Shown: positions 9,847 to 18,263, counted from the stretch's first letter. The stretch is DNA of 64,000 nucleotides from Planctomycetota bacterium (GCA_029260795.1 JAJDCO010000010.1:22164-86163); one strand, 5' to 3'. The notes: generated by a model from the sequence alone, not told the origin. Made by a program: numbers and translations.

Positions 9847-11100
9847 ATGAAAGCCGAGATCCTGTCCATCGGAGACGAGCTCGTCCACGGGGCGACGGTC
9901 GATACGAATGCAGCTGAGATCGCGCGGGCGCTGCTGCGCTGCGACATCGAGGTCGAGCGCGTCTCGGTCGTTTCCGATCGCTTCGCCGACATCACGGGCG
10001 CCATCCGCGATGCGATGAGCCGCTGCGACCTGCTGATGATCACCGGGGGCCTGGGGCCGACTCAGGACGACATCACTCGGGACGGCATTGCCGCGGCGCT
10101 CGACCTGCCCTTGGAGATGGACGCTCCGACCTTGGAGCGCATCGAAGCGCGATTCGCGTCGCTGGGACGTCCGATGCCGGAGTCCAATCGCGTGCAGGCG
10201 CTCGTCCCTCGAGGAGGTGAGGCCATCGACAACGATCGCGGGACGGCGCCCGGGCTCTGGGTCGAGACCGGCTCTCAATGCATCGTCGCCATGCCCGGGG
10301 TGCCACGCGAGATGCGACATCTCCTGGAGGATCGCGTTCTGCCGCGCCTCGACCGTCGGCAAGGCTCGGCGTGCTGCTATCACGAGCGGCTGGTGCATAC
10401 CTTCGGCCATGGCGAGTCCTTCATCGCCGAGCAGGTGGGTGACCTGTTCCAGCGTGATGGCGAGGTGCGCGTCTCGATCACCGTACGCACCGGCGTCACG
10501 ACCTTGGCCGTGCGCTCCCAAGGAACGAAGGCGGTGCACGTGCGCGAGGCCGTCGATGGCTTGGCAGAGCTCATCGTCGAGCGACTCGGGAAGTGGGTCT
10601 TCGGCCGAGACGGCGCCAGCCTCGAGGCGACCGTCGTGGGCGCGTTGAAGGCCAGTGGGCGTACCGTCGCCACCGCCGAGTCCTGCACGGGAGGCCTGCT
10701 AGCCGAGCTTCTGACGAGCATTCCCGGAAGCTCGGCCGCCTTCGAGGCGGGTTTCATCACCTATGCCAACGAAGCGAAGACGCGTCAGCTCGGCGTGCCG
10801 GCCGATCTCATCGCTGCTCACGGCGCGGTCAGCGAGCCGGTCGCTGCGGCCATGGCCGAGGGGGCGCGGCGGATTGCCCAAGCCGACTTTGGCCTGGGGA
10901 TCACCGGCATCGCAGGTCCGGACGGGGGCACTCCCGAAAAGCCGGTGGGTCTGATCTACGTCGCGTGTGCGGACGAGGAAGGCGTTCGGGTGCGCGAGTG
11001 TCGATTCTCGGGAGACCGAGCGCTGAATCGTCAGCTCGCGGCCCGAACCGCGCTCGATTTGCTGCGTCGTCGGCTGGCGCGAGAGAGCCCGTCGAGCTAG
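9847..11100 (+). CDS. cinA: CinA family protein: nicotinamide-nucleotide amidohydrolase with MoCF-like domain
   Basis: A 417-aa full-length CinA. The N-terminal MoCF/COG1058 domain (about 1-170) shows ILSIGDELVHGATVDTNA and ITGGLGPTQDD. A linker region is followed by the C-terminal PncC domain (about 255-410) with TAESCTGGLLAE, FEAGFITYANEAK and GITGIAGPDGGT. PncC deamidates nicotinamide mononucleotide in pyridine-nucleotide salvage. In related two-domain proteins the COG1058 part is an ADP-ribose pyrophosphatase. All visible motifs are intact. The ATG at 9847 is 154 bases after the ychF-like gene. The next gene follows after about 50 bases on the same strand and is probably co-transcribed. 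Confidence 0.93.
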   Translation: MKAEILSIGDELVHGATVDTNAAEIARALLRCDIEVERVSVVSDRFADITGAIRDAMSRCDLLMITGGLGPTQDDITRDGIAAALDLPLEMDAPTLERIEARFASLGRPMPESNRVQALVPRGGEAIDNDRGTAPGLWVETGSQCIVAMPGVPREMRHLLEDRVLPRLDRRQGSACCYHERLVHTFGHGESFIAEQVGDLFQRDGEVRVSITVRTGVTTLAVRSQGTKAVHVREAVDGLAELIVERLGKWVFGRDGASLEATVVGALKASGRTVATAESCTGGLLAELLTSIPGSSAAFEAGFITYANEAKTRQLGVPADLIAAHGAVSEPVAAAMAEGARRIAQADFGLGITGIAGPDGGTPEKPVGLIYVACADEEGVRVRECRFSGDRALNRQLAARTALDLLRRRLARESPSS

Positions 11101-11149
11101 CCTCAGGCGATCACGTTCGAATCATTGGACGAGACGGAGAATGGTGAAA

Positions 11150-11872
11150 ATGGCATTCGGATTCAATCAAGCTCGAGAGACGAACCCTTACGCGGTCGTC
11201 AACGCTTCGGCCGACACGCGGGCCGACTTTCTGAAGAAGACCTACCTGCATCTCGGTGGGGCGATCTGGATCTTCGCGGCGCTGGAAGCCGCGCTGCTCC
11301 AGCTGCCCGGCATCGAGAACATCATCGAACCGATGATCGGGGGGCGACTGTCCTGGCTGCTGGTGATCGGTGCCTTCATCGCGGTGAGCTACGTCGCCAA
11401 CAACTGGGCACGATCGGCAACATCGGTTCCCAAGCAGTACCTGGGCTTGGGGCTGTTCATCGTGGCGGAGGCGGTCGTCTTCCTCCCCTTGCTGTGGATC
11501 GCGAGCCGCTACGTTCCCGGAGCGATCCAGATCGCGGCCGTCGCGACGCTGATCCTCTTCTCCGGGCTGACCGCGATCGTCTTCGTCACGCGCAAGGACT
11601 TCTCGTTCCTGCGGGGCATCCTCGGCGTCGGTATGCTGGTCGCCGTCGGCCTCATCGTCGCCTCGATGATCTTCGGATTCACGCTCGGGCTCGTCTTCAT
11701 CGTCGCCATGATCGGCATCGCCGCCGGCTACGTGCTGTACGACACCTCGAATGTCCTCCATCATTATCGGACCGATCAGCACGTCGCGGCCTCGCTGGCG
11801 CTGTTCGCCTCGGTCGCGCTGCTGTTCTGGTACATCCTGCAGCTCGTGATGTCGTTGACCAGCCGAGACTGA
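11150..11872 (+). CDS. Bax inhibitor-1 / YccA (TMBIM) family membrane protein
   Basis: About 240 aa with seven hydrophobic helices. The family signature is at the C-terminal end: VLYDTSNVLHHY followed by ASLALFASVALLFWYIL, which carries the conserved Asp-containing helix of TMBIM proteins. Bacterial homologues (YccA, BsYetJ) are pH-gated calcium leak channels or modulators of the FtsH membrane protease. Which applies here cannot be told. The track starts at 11141 (MVKMAF), but GGAG is one base from that ATG and 10 bases from the ATG at 11150, so the second is preferred. It is followed by a GC-rich hairpin. Confidence 0.9.
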   Translation: MAFGFNQARETNPYAVVNASADTRADFLKKTYLHLGGAIWIFAALEAALLQLPGIENIIEPMIGGRLSWLLVIGAFIAVSYVANNWARSATSVPKQYLGLGLFIVAEAVVFLPLLWIASRYVPGAIQIAAVATLILFSGLTAIVFVTRKDFSFLRGILGVGMLVAVGLIVASMIFGFTLGLVFIVAMIGIAAGYVLYDTSNVLHHYRTDQHVAASLALFASVALLFWYILQLVMSLTSRD

Positions 11873-11887
11873 GCCGTCGAGCGGGAG

Positions 11888-11913
11888 GCGGGCGGGCGAA
11901 AGCGACCGCCCGC
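11888..11913 (+). terminator. GC-rich hairpin after the Bax-inhibitor-like gene
   Basis: GCGGGCGG and CCGCCCGC form an 8-bp perfect stem 15 bases after the stop, with no T-run behind it. Confidence 0.45.
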
Positions 11914-11942
11914 GGCCGATGGGGGGGCGGTGCGGGCGGTGC

Positions 11943-11970
11943 TTGATCGGCGCGCGATCCCGGCTAGACT
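11943..11970 (+). promoter_or_regulatory. sigma-70 type promoter for the coxC-like operon
   Basis: TTGATC, a 16-base spacer, TAGACT, about 50 bases before the ATG at 12020. It supports choosing that ATG over the upstream one at 11930, which would lie ahead of the promoter. Confidence 0.55.
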
Positions 11971-12019
11971 CAGCCCCAACGTGCTTCATTCTGACGTCCG
12001 TGAACGAGAGCTTTGGTCC

Positions 12020-12724
12020 ATGTCGATCCCCTCGGAAGCCCAGATACTCCCTTCCCCACCAGGCTCGGCACAGGCGCCGGACCGACCCTTGCCACCGTTG
12101 CCTCCGGGCGGTGGCGGCGGTGGCGGACGCGGTGACGGCCCGGCCTTCGGCTCCACTCCCTACGAGAGCGGGCCTCCCATTCCCGCCGCCAAGCTCGCCA
12201 TGATGGTCTTTCTGGGCTCGGTGACGATGCTGTTCGTGGGCCTGATGGGGGCCTATCTCGTCTTGCGCGGTGGTCTGACGCCTTGGCCGCCGCCCGGCAT
12301 GCCGCCCCGCCCCGTTGGCTTGTGGGGCAGCACGGCGCTGATCGGTATGAGCAGCCTCATGCTCCTGGTGGCCAGTCGTCGGTTGCGCCGCGACGCTCAG
12401 CAGGGCTTCCGCCTGACGTTGGTCCTGACCGCCGTGTTCGGCGTCGCGTTCCTGGTCGTGCAGGTCATTCTCTGGCGCAGCCAGTTTGCGGCCGGCCTCC
12501 AGTTCAAGAACAACGTCTACGCGGGCGTCTTCTACCTCCTCACCGGTGCCCATTTCATTCACGTCGTCGGTGGAGTCGTGGCCTTGGCCGGGGTCGGCCT
12601 GCGAGCGTTTCGGGGCGGTTACCGATCCCAGAGCCGCGTCGGCTTCGACGTGTTCTCGCTCTACTGGCACACGATCGGTGTCCTGTGGCTTCCCCTGTTC
12701 GCGGCGATCTATCTGGTGAACTGA
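12020..12724 (+). CDS. cytochrome c oxidase subunit III-like protein
   Basis: A 234-aa protein of the heme-copper oxidase subunit III family (CoxC/CyoC/NorE-like). It has a Pro/Gly-rich cytosolic N-terminus (about 1-50) and five hydrophobic helices. The family marks are GAYLVLRGG...WPPPG, the FYLLTGAHFIHVVGG helix and YWHTIGVLWLPLFAAIYL at the end. Subunit III carries no redox metal and stabilises subunit I during proton pumping. No subunit I or II gene is in the window, so the rest of the enzyme is encoded elsewhere or this is a stand-alone paralogue. ATG 12020 was chosen because the promoter at 11943-11970 lies just before it. Its stop overlaps the start of the next small gene (TGATG). Confidence 0.85.
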   Translation: MSIPSEAQILPSPPGSAQAPDRPLPPLPPGGGGGGGRGDGPAFGSTPYESGPPIPAAKLAMMVFLGSVTMLFVGLMGAYLVLRGGLTPWPPPGMPPRPVGLWGSTALIGMSSLMLLVASRRLRRDAQQGFRLTLVLTAVFGVAFLVVQVILWRSQFAAGLQFKNNVYAGVFYLLTGAHFIHVVGGVVALAGVGLRAFRGGYRSQSRVGFDVFSLYWHTIGVLWLPLFAAIYLVN

Positions 12725-12897
12725 TGGCCTACGACGCGAACGAGCACGAAGGCTTGGAGCCGAGTGAAGTCCCTTCACCGGCGGATCTTGAAGAGGCCCG
12801 GCGCGATCGTCGGGATGTGACGATCGTCATTGCCGTCATCGTGGGCGGCTTCGTGTTGGGCATCTTCGCGCTGCTGGCCTCGCTGATCTTCTTCTGA
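12724..12897 (+). CDS. 57-aa single-pass membrane peptide coupled to the oxidase gene
   Basis: Too short for its own line in the ORF track (hidden inside a longer shadow ORF). The ATG overlaps the stop of the coxC-like gene (TGATG), which implies translational coupling. The product has an acidic N-terminus (MAYDANEHEGLEPSE), a basic stretch (EEARRDRRDV) and one C-terminal TM helix (about 33-55, VTIVIAVIVGGFVLGIFALL). Small single-TM subunits commonly accompany terminal oxidases (CoxD/subunit IV type), so an oxidase accessory role is plausible but inferred from position only. Confidence 0.65.
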   Translation: MAYDANEHEGLEPSEVPSPADLEEARRDRRDVTIVIAVIVGGFVLGIFALLASLIFF

Positions 12898-12912
12898 GCG
12901 ATTCGGCTTCGC

Positions 12913-13269
12913 TCAGCGGTTCAGCGTTTCGTTCTGGGCGACTTGACGGGCGACCTGTCGGGCAATGGTCTCGGCCAACCCGAACTGTCCGGTCTTGGCG
13001 AGATGCTCGCCCATCGCCCGGTCGAACATGCCCTCGTAGACGTTGCTGCCGGGTGCGCTCCCAAAGAGGCCTTCTCCGGGTAGCGTGGCGCGCATGCGCT
13101 CGAGCAGCGTGGAGATGAAGTAGGACTCGAGCTGACGAGCGGACTCGAGGATCTCCTGAAAGCTCTGTCCGCTTTCGAGATCTTCGCGAGTCTTGCTCAG
13201 GCGAGCGGTGTCGAGCTGGTTCCAAGCAGGTGGTCCGAGCTCGGTGGGCGCGGCGGTGTCGTCGATCAT
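12913..13269 (-). CDS. flgJ: FlgJ-type rod-binding protein, single domain
   Basis: A 118-aa protein matching the N-terminal rod-binding domain of FlgJ (rod cap/scaffold that helps polymerise the flagellar rod in the periplasm). The core is ARQLESYFISTLLERMRATLPGEGLF, then YEGMFDRAMGEHLAKTGQFGLAETI, which is the conserved pattern of that domain. The C-terminal muramidase domain of enterobacterial FlgJ is absent, so wall hydrolysis must come from another protein. It is convergent with the oxidase operon (15-base gap) and stands at the edge of the flagellar cluster without flgF/G/H/I neighbours. Confidence 0.85.
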   Translation of the reverse strand: MIDDTAAPTELGPPAWNQLDTARLSKTREDLESGQSFQEILESARQLESYFISTLLERMRATLPGEGLFGSAPGSNVYEGMFDRAMGEHLAKTGQFGLAETIARQVARQVAQNETLNR

Positions 13270-13491
13270 GGAGACCTCGGATCCAGGGTGAGACTTCTCT
13301 TCCTTCCCTATCGGCCCTCAGGGCACAGAAGCTGTTCCGAGCGGCTGGAAGAGCGACGAACAGGGGGATCATTCAAGTAATGGACCCCGGCTCGCCGAGA
13401 GGTATTCAGAAGGCACGGCCGTGAGGAATCTCAGGCCATTGCCCGGCCACGAGTCGTTCGAACGCCGGTCCCTCGGACCCGGGAATGAGAT

Positions 13492-14328
13492 ATGACGCTC
13501 ACCGAGCTCGCAGACAAGGTGGACCAGCTCTCGCCGGAGGCCAAGGTGCTCCAGCGAGTGCTCGAGATCACCGCCGATCCCAACTTCCGCGTCGAAGATC
13601 TGGTGTCGGTCGTGCAGCTGGATGGTGGGCTCACGGGTCACGTGTTGCGCTTCTGCAACTCGGCCCTGTTCTCGTTGCCGCGAACGATCGAGAGCCTCTC
13701 CGAAGCGACGATGTACTTGGGGAGTCGACAGGTCGCCAATCTGGCCACGACCTTCTGTACGTCGCGCTCGTTCTTCTCGGGCTCGTTCGACAAGTCTCCA
13801 TTCTCTCGGGAGACGCTCTGGACGCGGTCGGTGGCTTCGGCTTTCGCGGGTGACCTGCTGGCGAACCAGTCGAGCTACTCCGTCACGGGCACTGCCTATA
13901 CGGCGGGCCTCCTGCACGACCTCGGGCTGAGCATCCTGTGCCGCGAAGTCGGGTCGTACGCCGACGTGGTCCGCCAAGCGGACGACGATCTCGACAGCTT
14001 GACCGGCTGCGAGCAGCAGATCCTCGGCTTCGATCATTGCCAGCTCGGCTCTGAGATCGCCAAGCGATGGCGGCTCGGAGATCGGCTGGTGCAAGGCATC
14101 TTGAACCACCACCAGGAGACGGCTCCGCCGCAGGATCCCCAGCTGTGCTCGATCGTGCGAGTCGCGGACGTCGTGTCGTGGCAGCTCTTCCCCGATCCGC
14201 GCTTCCAACCGATCAAGGTGAACGTCGGTGACCTGCATCGGCTGAAGCTGGACGAGGACCACTTCGAGCAGACGACCGAGTTCGTCGGTCGCCAGATGGA
14301 GGTCGCGGGCGAGCTGCTCTCGGTCTGA
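13492..14328 (+). CDS. HDOD-domain signalling protein 1
   Basis: A 278-aa protein consisting almost entirely of an HDOD domain, a non-catalytic HD-like fold used in bacterial signal transduction and often near flagellar and chemotaxis genes. Recognisable parts: LVQLDGGLTGHVLRFCNSALFS-like N-terminal segment, YLGSRQVANLATTF, YTAGLLHDLGLSIL, and FDHCQLGSEIAKRW. No output domain is attached. It could regulate flagellar synthesis or placement, a guess from neighbours. It is divergent from flgJ and convergent with flgE, so it is its own unit. The start ATG at 13492 has only a weak purine-rich leader. Confidence 0.85.
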   Translation: MTLTELADKVDQLSPEAKVLQRVLEITADPNFRVEDLVSVVQLDGGLTGHVLRFCNSALFSLPRTIESLSEATMYLGSRQVANLATTFCTSRSFFSGSFDKSPFSRETLWTRSVASAFAGDLLANQSSYSVTGTAYTAGLLHDLGLSILCREVGSYADVVRQADDDLDSLTGCEQQILGFDHCQLGSEIAKRWRLGDRLVQGILNHHQETAPPQDPQLCSIVRVADVVSWQLFPDPRFQPIKVNVGDLHRLKLDEDHFEQTTEFVGRQMEVAGELLSV

Positions 14329-14457
14329 AAGAGCCCATCGTCCCTGAGCCGGAGGTCGCTCGTCGGCGGTTCCCGCGCCGAGCGCACCGGAGTGGACGGT
14401 CCCCGAGGCGGGGCCGAGGCGAGTGCCCCGGCCCGTCGGCCTCGTGGGCGGGAGATC

Positions 14458-16401
14458 TCAAAGGATCAGGTTCAGGGATTCCTGCATGATCTGGTTGGCG
14501 ATCGAGATCACCCGGGAGTTGGCTTGGTAGCCACGCTGGGCTTCGATCATCTTCACGAACTCACCGGACAGATCGACGTTGCTGCTCTCGAGAGCGCCAG
14601 CTTGCACCGAGGCACCGCTGAGGTCGGCGTTGCCAAGCGTGAGCTGGCCCGAGTTGGCCGACGCGCTGTAGAGCGAGTCGCCTTGCCGGATGAGCCCGCC
14701 GGCATTGGCAAAGCTCGCGACGGCGACCGTGTCGAACTCTTGGATCTGACCGTTCGAGTAGATTCCTTGGACGACGCCTGCTCCATTGACGGCAAAATCG
14801 AGCAGGTCTCCGGCCGCGTAGCCATCCTGGCTGTGGACGCGCACCTGACCGTTCGAGCCGAATTGGCTCAGGCCATCGGTCTCCTCGCTGCTGCCGAACT
14901 CGAGGGCGATCGTCTGGAGTGCGGAGATGCCGTCGAACTGAAGCTCGAGGTTCGGGTCGCCTTGCCCGCCTCCCGTCACCCCGATGAGCTTTCCGTTGTC
15001 GTCGAATCGGATCTCGTCGATCGCGCCGTCTACCACGGTGACACCGTCCTCACCGAAGTCGGCGGAGAGGTTCCAGAGGTTGGTATCCTCGCGCGTGAAC
15101 GTGAGCGTCACGTCGTGACTCAGACCTTGGCTATCGAAGACCTGGGTCACCAGCGTCACTTGGTCCCGGTCGGCGCCGTCCGTGGTCACTTCGAGCCGGT
15201 TCTCGGTGAAGGCCGAGGATCCGGTGTTCCCGACCTCATCGGTGAAGTTGAGCGTGAGGTTGGCGTCCCCGGACTCGTCGGCGGTGAGGATGAGATTTCC
15301 CGCGCTGTCGAGCGTGGCGGTCGCCGAGTCGAAGGAGCTCGACACGAGGTCGCGCAGCTCGCCCAGCGTCGTGCCGTCGACACCGTAGACGAAGCTGACG
15401 TCGACTGACGTGCCATCGGCTTCGGTGCCCTGGACGCGGATCGTGTCGCCCGTGACGTAGGCCTCGCGATTGAACTTGAGGGCGTTGAGGTCCGACGTCT
15501 CCGTGGCGAGGGCCTCGGTGCCCTGGAACTCGGTGTCGATCGTGAAGCCGAGGGTCGCGGCGACCGAGCCCGTCACCTCGCGAATCTCGAGCTTCTGATC
15601 CGCGCCGCGAACGGTCGTGTTGATCTCGAGAGCACCACCGGTGTTGATGATCGCCTCGGCTTCCGAAGTGCCGATCTGGGACTCGATGGAGGCTTGGACC
15701 TCGGACAGCGTCGCGTTGTTGATGTCCGCGAAGTCGCCGGTCGAGAACGTGATGGTCCGCGATTGTCCGTTGATGCGGATGATGAACTGATCACCGTCCG
15801 TCAGCGCAAAGGGGCCGGCCGCGGCGCTGGCAGTGCTGGCGGCCGTGCCTTCCTGGAAGGCCTCCTTGGTCGTGAGCTCCTCAGTCTTGGGCCCGTTCTG
15901 CTCGGCCGGCAGGTTCCCTTCGATCGTCACCGAGCTGGTCGCCTGGGGGGCGAAGGTGTCGGCGATCGGAAGCTGGATGTCGCCGCCCCCGGCGGACTGC
16001 ACGCGGAGACCCGTTCGGCTGTCGATCAGGTTGCGATTGCCATCCACGTCGAAGGCACCGGCGCGCGTGTAGAAATCCTGTGTACCGTTGTTGAGCACGA
16101 AGAAGCCGTTGCCCCGGAGGGCGAGATCGAAGGTCCGTCCGGTGTTGAAGAAAGAGCCCTGGGCGGTGTTCAGGTCGATGCTGGCGAGCTGCACGCCGGT
16201 GCCGATCGCCTGGGCGTTCTGACCACCGAGCGCTCCCTCGGGTCCGGTCGCGGGCCGGATCACCTGCGAGTAGAGATCCTTGAACGTCGCGCGGGCTCCC
16301 CAGAAGCCGACCGTGTTCACGTTGGCGATGTTGTCGCCAATCAGGTCGAGATGCCGCTGGTTGGCGCGCAAGCCAGAGAGGGCCGTGCTGAACGAATGCA
16401 T
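14458..16401 (-). CDS. flgE: flagellar hook protein FlgE (long form)
   Basis: Structural subunit of the hook, the flexible joint between rod and filament. The N-terminal D0 motif is seen as MHSFSTALSGLRANQ...NIANVNTVGFWGAR, and the C-terminal D0 helix as SGEFVKMIEAQRGYQANSRVISIANQIMQESLNLIL. Both are standard for the rod/hook family. At 647 aa it is much longer than the ~400 aa of enteric FlgE. The extra length lies in the middle (about 170-480), a Thr/Ser/Asp-rich β-type region that should be exposed on the hook surface. It is last in fliK-flgD-flgE, 45 bases after flgD. Confidence 0.93.
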   Translation of the reverse strand: MHSFSTALSGLRANQRHLDLIGDNIANVNTVGFWGARATFKDLYSQVIRPATGPEGALGGQNAQAIGTGVQLASIDLNTAQGSFFNTGRTFDLALRGNGFFVLNNGTQDFYTRAGAFDVDGNRNLIDSRTGLRVQSAGGGDIQLPIADTFAPQATSSVTIEGNLPAEQNGPKTEELTTKEAFQEGTAASTASAAAGPFALTDGDQFIIRINGQSRTITFSTGDFADINNATLSEVQASIESQIGTSEAEAIINTGGALEINTTVRGADQKLEIREVTGSVAATLGFTIDTEFQGTEALATETSDLNALKFNREAYVTGDTIRVQGTEADGTSVDVSFVYGVDGTTLGELRDLVSSSFDSATATLDSAGNLILTADESGDANLTLNFTDEVGNTGSSAFTENRLEVTTDGADRDQVTLVTQVFDSQGLSHDVTLTFTREDTNLWNLSADFGEDGVTVVDGAIDEIRFDDNGKLIGVTGGGQGDPNLELQFDGISALQTIALEFGSSEETDGLSQFGSNGQVRVHSQDGYAAGDLLDFAVNGAGVVQGIYSNGQIQEFDTVAVASFANAGGLIRQGDSLYSASANSGQLTLGNADLSGASVQAGALESSNVDLSGEFVKMIEAQRGYQANSRVISIANQIMQESLNLIL

Positions 16402-16446
16402 GGTATCGGTCTCCGCAACGGGATGATGATTGAGGGAGAGGCTCGG

Positions 16447-16884
16447 TCAGCTCTCGTCAGTGCCGTGCACACGAACCAGATAGCCCAGCGGAATGTCTTG
16501 CCCGTCCACGCGAAGCTGGACCAGGCCCTGCTCGACCGAGACCGACTCGACCGACCCCGAGGACTCTTCCCCGGTGCTGGGATCGACGTAGTCGATGTCC
16601 CGGCCGATGAGCGCGCTTCCTTGCGAGAGCTGCTGGAGCGTCAAGGACTCCTGTTGCATTTGTGCCAGGAGATCCATGCGCGCATTGAGGTTCTGGGTGC
16701 TCTCCAATGACGAGAACTGGGCCAGCTGGCCAACGAACTCGTTGTTGTCCTGTGGCTCCAGCGGGCTTTGGTTGCGGAGCTGAGCGATCAGCAACGTCAG
16801 GAACTCCTGGCTGTTCACCTGACCCGAATCATTGGAGCTTCCAATCGAGCCCGTCGAGCCCGCTCCGATTGCCGAGATGTCCAT
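16447..16884 (-). CDS. flgD: flagellar hook assembly (cap) protein FlgD
   Basis: A 145-aa hook cap scaffold that lets FlgE polymerise at the tip and is then replaced. Conserved segment: SQEFLTLLIAQLRNQSPLEPQDNNEFVGQLAQFSSLEST (the family's N-terminal signature), then ALIGRDIDY. It is the short form, lacking the full C-terminal FlgD-Ig/tudor region of longer homologues. It sits 9 bases after fliK and before flgE, all under the sigma-54 promoter at 18217-18231. Confidence 0.92.
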   Translation of the reverse strand: MDISAIGAGSTGSIGSSNDSGQVNSQEFLTLLIAQLRNQSPLEPQDNNEFVGQLAQFSSLESTQNLNARMDLLAQMQQESLTLQQLSQGSALIGRDIDYVDPSTGEESSGSVESVSVEQGLVQLRVDGQDIPLGYLVRVHGTDES

Positions 16885-16893
16885 TTCATTTCC

Positions 16894-18186
16894 TCAAATG
16901 ATCTCATTGAAGGGAGCCGACGAGTTGTCGCGCTTCAACCCGGAGGTCGAGCCGCTTCGCGTCGGACGAGTATTCGAATCGGGCCGATCCGTGCCTTTCT
17001 GCCAGCTCAACCGGAGCCGTCGGGGTACGACCAAAGTCCAACTCTGCTGCTCGACACCCGCTCGCTCGAGAGCCGCTTGGAGTCGAGGAATCTCCGATTG
17101 GAGCTGCTCGCCGAGCGCCTGACGGGAGGCGATCAGACGCGCTTGAAGACCGGATGCCGTTACCTGCAGGTGGAGATTCAAGCGCCCCGCGTCCCCGATC
17201 GGGAGACGGAGCGAGAGACGATCCGGGCGGCTCGATTGCCAAACCGCGTTGTCGAGCCACGGGGCCGTCGGCGAGGGACGTGCACCGGGCTGGGTGCCCG
17301 GAGGGGGCGGCGTGGGGTCGACTCGGGCCGGATTCGGAAGCCCGACCGACAGCGGCGGCGGGCCTTCTCGAGCCGGCAGCTCGCGGCCAGCGGGCGCGGC
17401 CTCCTCGGCGGGCGCGGGCTTCGGGCTCTCCGCGAGCGACTCTTCGTTCGGCGGTGGCTCCGGCGTCTCCGCGTCGGAGAGCTCGGAATCCCCACTCTCC
17501 GAGCTCGCGCCATCCGGCGTTACCGCGCTCGCCGACGCGGCCCCGGACGAGGGTACGAGGGGCTCCTCCGTCTTCGAGGGAGAGGAGCTCGAAGGCTCGA
17601 GAGCCGACGGGTTGGGAATCTCGGCCACCCGCATCGGCGCCGCCGGGTCGGAGCTCTCAGGGACCGTCTGTGAGGGAAGGGGCGCCGGCTCGGAGCTCGG
17701 TGCCTGCGCGCCCGAGGTCTCGGTGGCGTGAGGGGCCGTGAGTGACGGCGTGTTCGCGTCGGGCGCTCGATCGCCGCCCGAGGAAGAGGTTGCCGGCGGA
17801 TCGGAGGGCTCGACGGAATCGGCCGACGACGGAGGATCGTCAGACGACACCGGTCCTCGAGTGTCCGCTGCCCCGGGATTCGTCGATTCGCTAGCCCCTC
17901 GCTGCGAGGACGCGAGTGCGTCGGGGCTCGAGGACGGGCCGTCGACGGACCGAGAGCGATCTCCGGGACCGCTGCTCGAAGGGGGGCCGGTGCGAGCGTT
18001 CGAGGTGCCCTCCGGCGCGCGGCTGCTCGTGGGCTCCGCACTCGATCGAGGGTCCGGTGGTCGTGCCGAGCTCTCCTGATGGACCAAGAGGATGCCGGCA
18101 AACGACATCGCCGCCGCTGACCGCGGCTCCGAGGGCCTGGCTTTCTCGAGGGGCTCGTCGGGTTGTCGAGTGGCGATGATCTTCAT
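16894..18186 (-). CDS. fliK: flagellar hook-length control protein FliK
   Basis: A secreted molecular ruler that stops hook growth and switches the export gate to filament substrates. The first ~290 residues are low-complexity Ser/Pro/Glu/Ala sequence, as expected for a stretched ruler. The C-terminal Flg_hook domain (about 310-410) shows DRLSLRLPIGDAGRLNLHLQVTASGLQARL and LQAALERAGVEQQSWTLVV. Position first in fliK-flgD-flgE agrees. The ATG at 18186 has GGAG 12 bases upstream and lies 31 bases after the -12 box of a sigma-54 promoter. Confidence 0.85.
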   Translation of the reverse strand: MKIIATRQPDEPLEKARPSEPRSAAAMSFAGILLVHQESSARPPDPRSSAEPTSSRAPEGTSNARTGPPSSSGPGDRSRSVDGPSSSPDALASSQRGASESTNPGAADTRGPVSSDDPPSSADSVEPSDPPATSSSGGDRAPDANTPSLTAPHATETSGAQAPSSEPAPLPSQTVPESSDPAAPMRVAEIPNPSALEPSSSSPSKTEEPLVPSSGAASASAVTPDGASSESGDSELSDAETPEPPPNEESLAESPKPAPAEEAAPAGRELPAREGPPPLSVGLPNPARVDPTPPPPGTQPGARPSPTAPWLDNAVWQSSRPDRLSLRLPIGDAGRLNLHLQVTASGLQARLIASRQALGEQLQSEIPRLQAALERAGVEQQSWTLVVPRRLRLSWQKGTDRPDSNTRPTRSGSTSGLKRDNSSAPFNEII

Positions 18187-18216
18187 GGGGCCGTTTTCTC
18201 CGTTCGACCCCGATTC

Positions 18217-18231
18217 GCAATCGATGTGCCC
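18217..18231 (-). promoter_or_regulatory. sigma-54 (RpoN) promoter of the hook operon fliK-flgD-flgE
   Basis: Minus-strand GGGCACATCGATTGC fits the -24/-12 consensus (GGCAC-N5-TTGC) exactly, with GG and GC ten bases apart. It lies 31 bases before the fliK ATG. The NtrC-type activator encoded at 41556-42905 carries the GAFTGA loop needed to activate such promoters. Confidence 0.8.
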
Positions 18232-18255
18232 CGAGCGGCGAGTTTTTTAAGTCAT

Positions 18256-18263
18256 TTATCGGT
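18256..18263 (-). promoter_or_regulatory. possible sigma-28 -10 box
   Basis: Minus-strand ACCGATAA, identical to the -10 box of the flagellin-2 promoter, about 70 bases before fliK. No TAAA lies 15 bases upstream of it, so it is only half a promoter. Confidence 0.2.

Noticed and set aside
11111-12778. 555-aa minus-strand ORF
   Set aside because: Lies opposite two membrane-protein genes with clear family motifs; its Gln/His/Asp/Arg-rich composition is typical of antisense frames.
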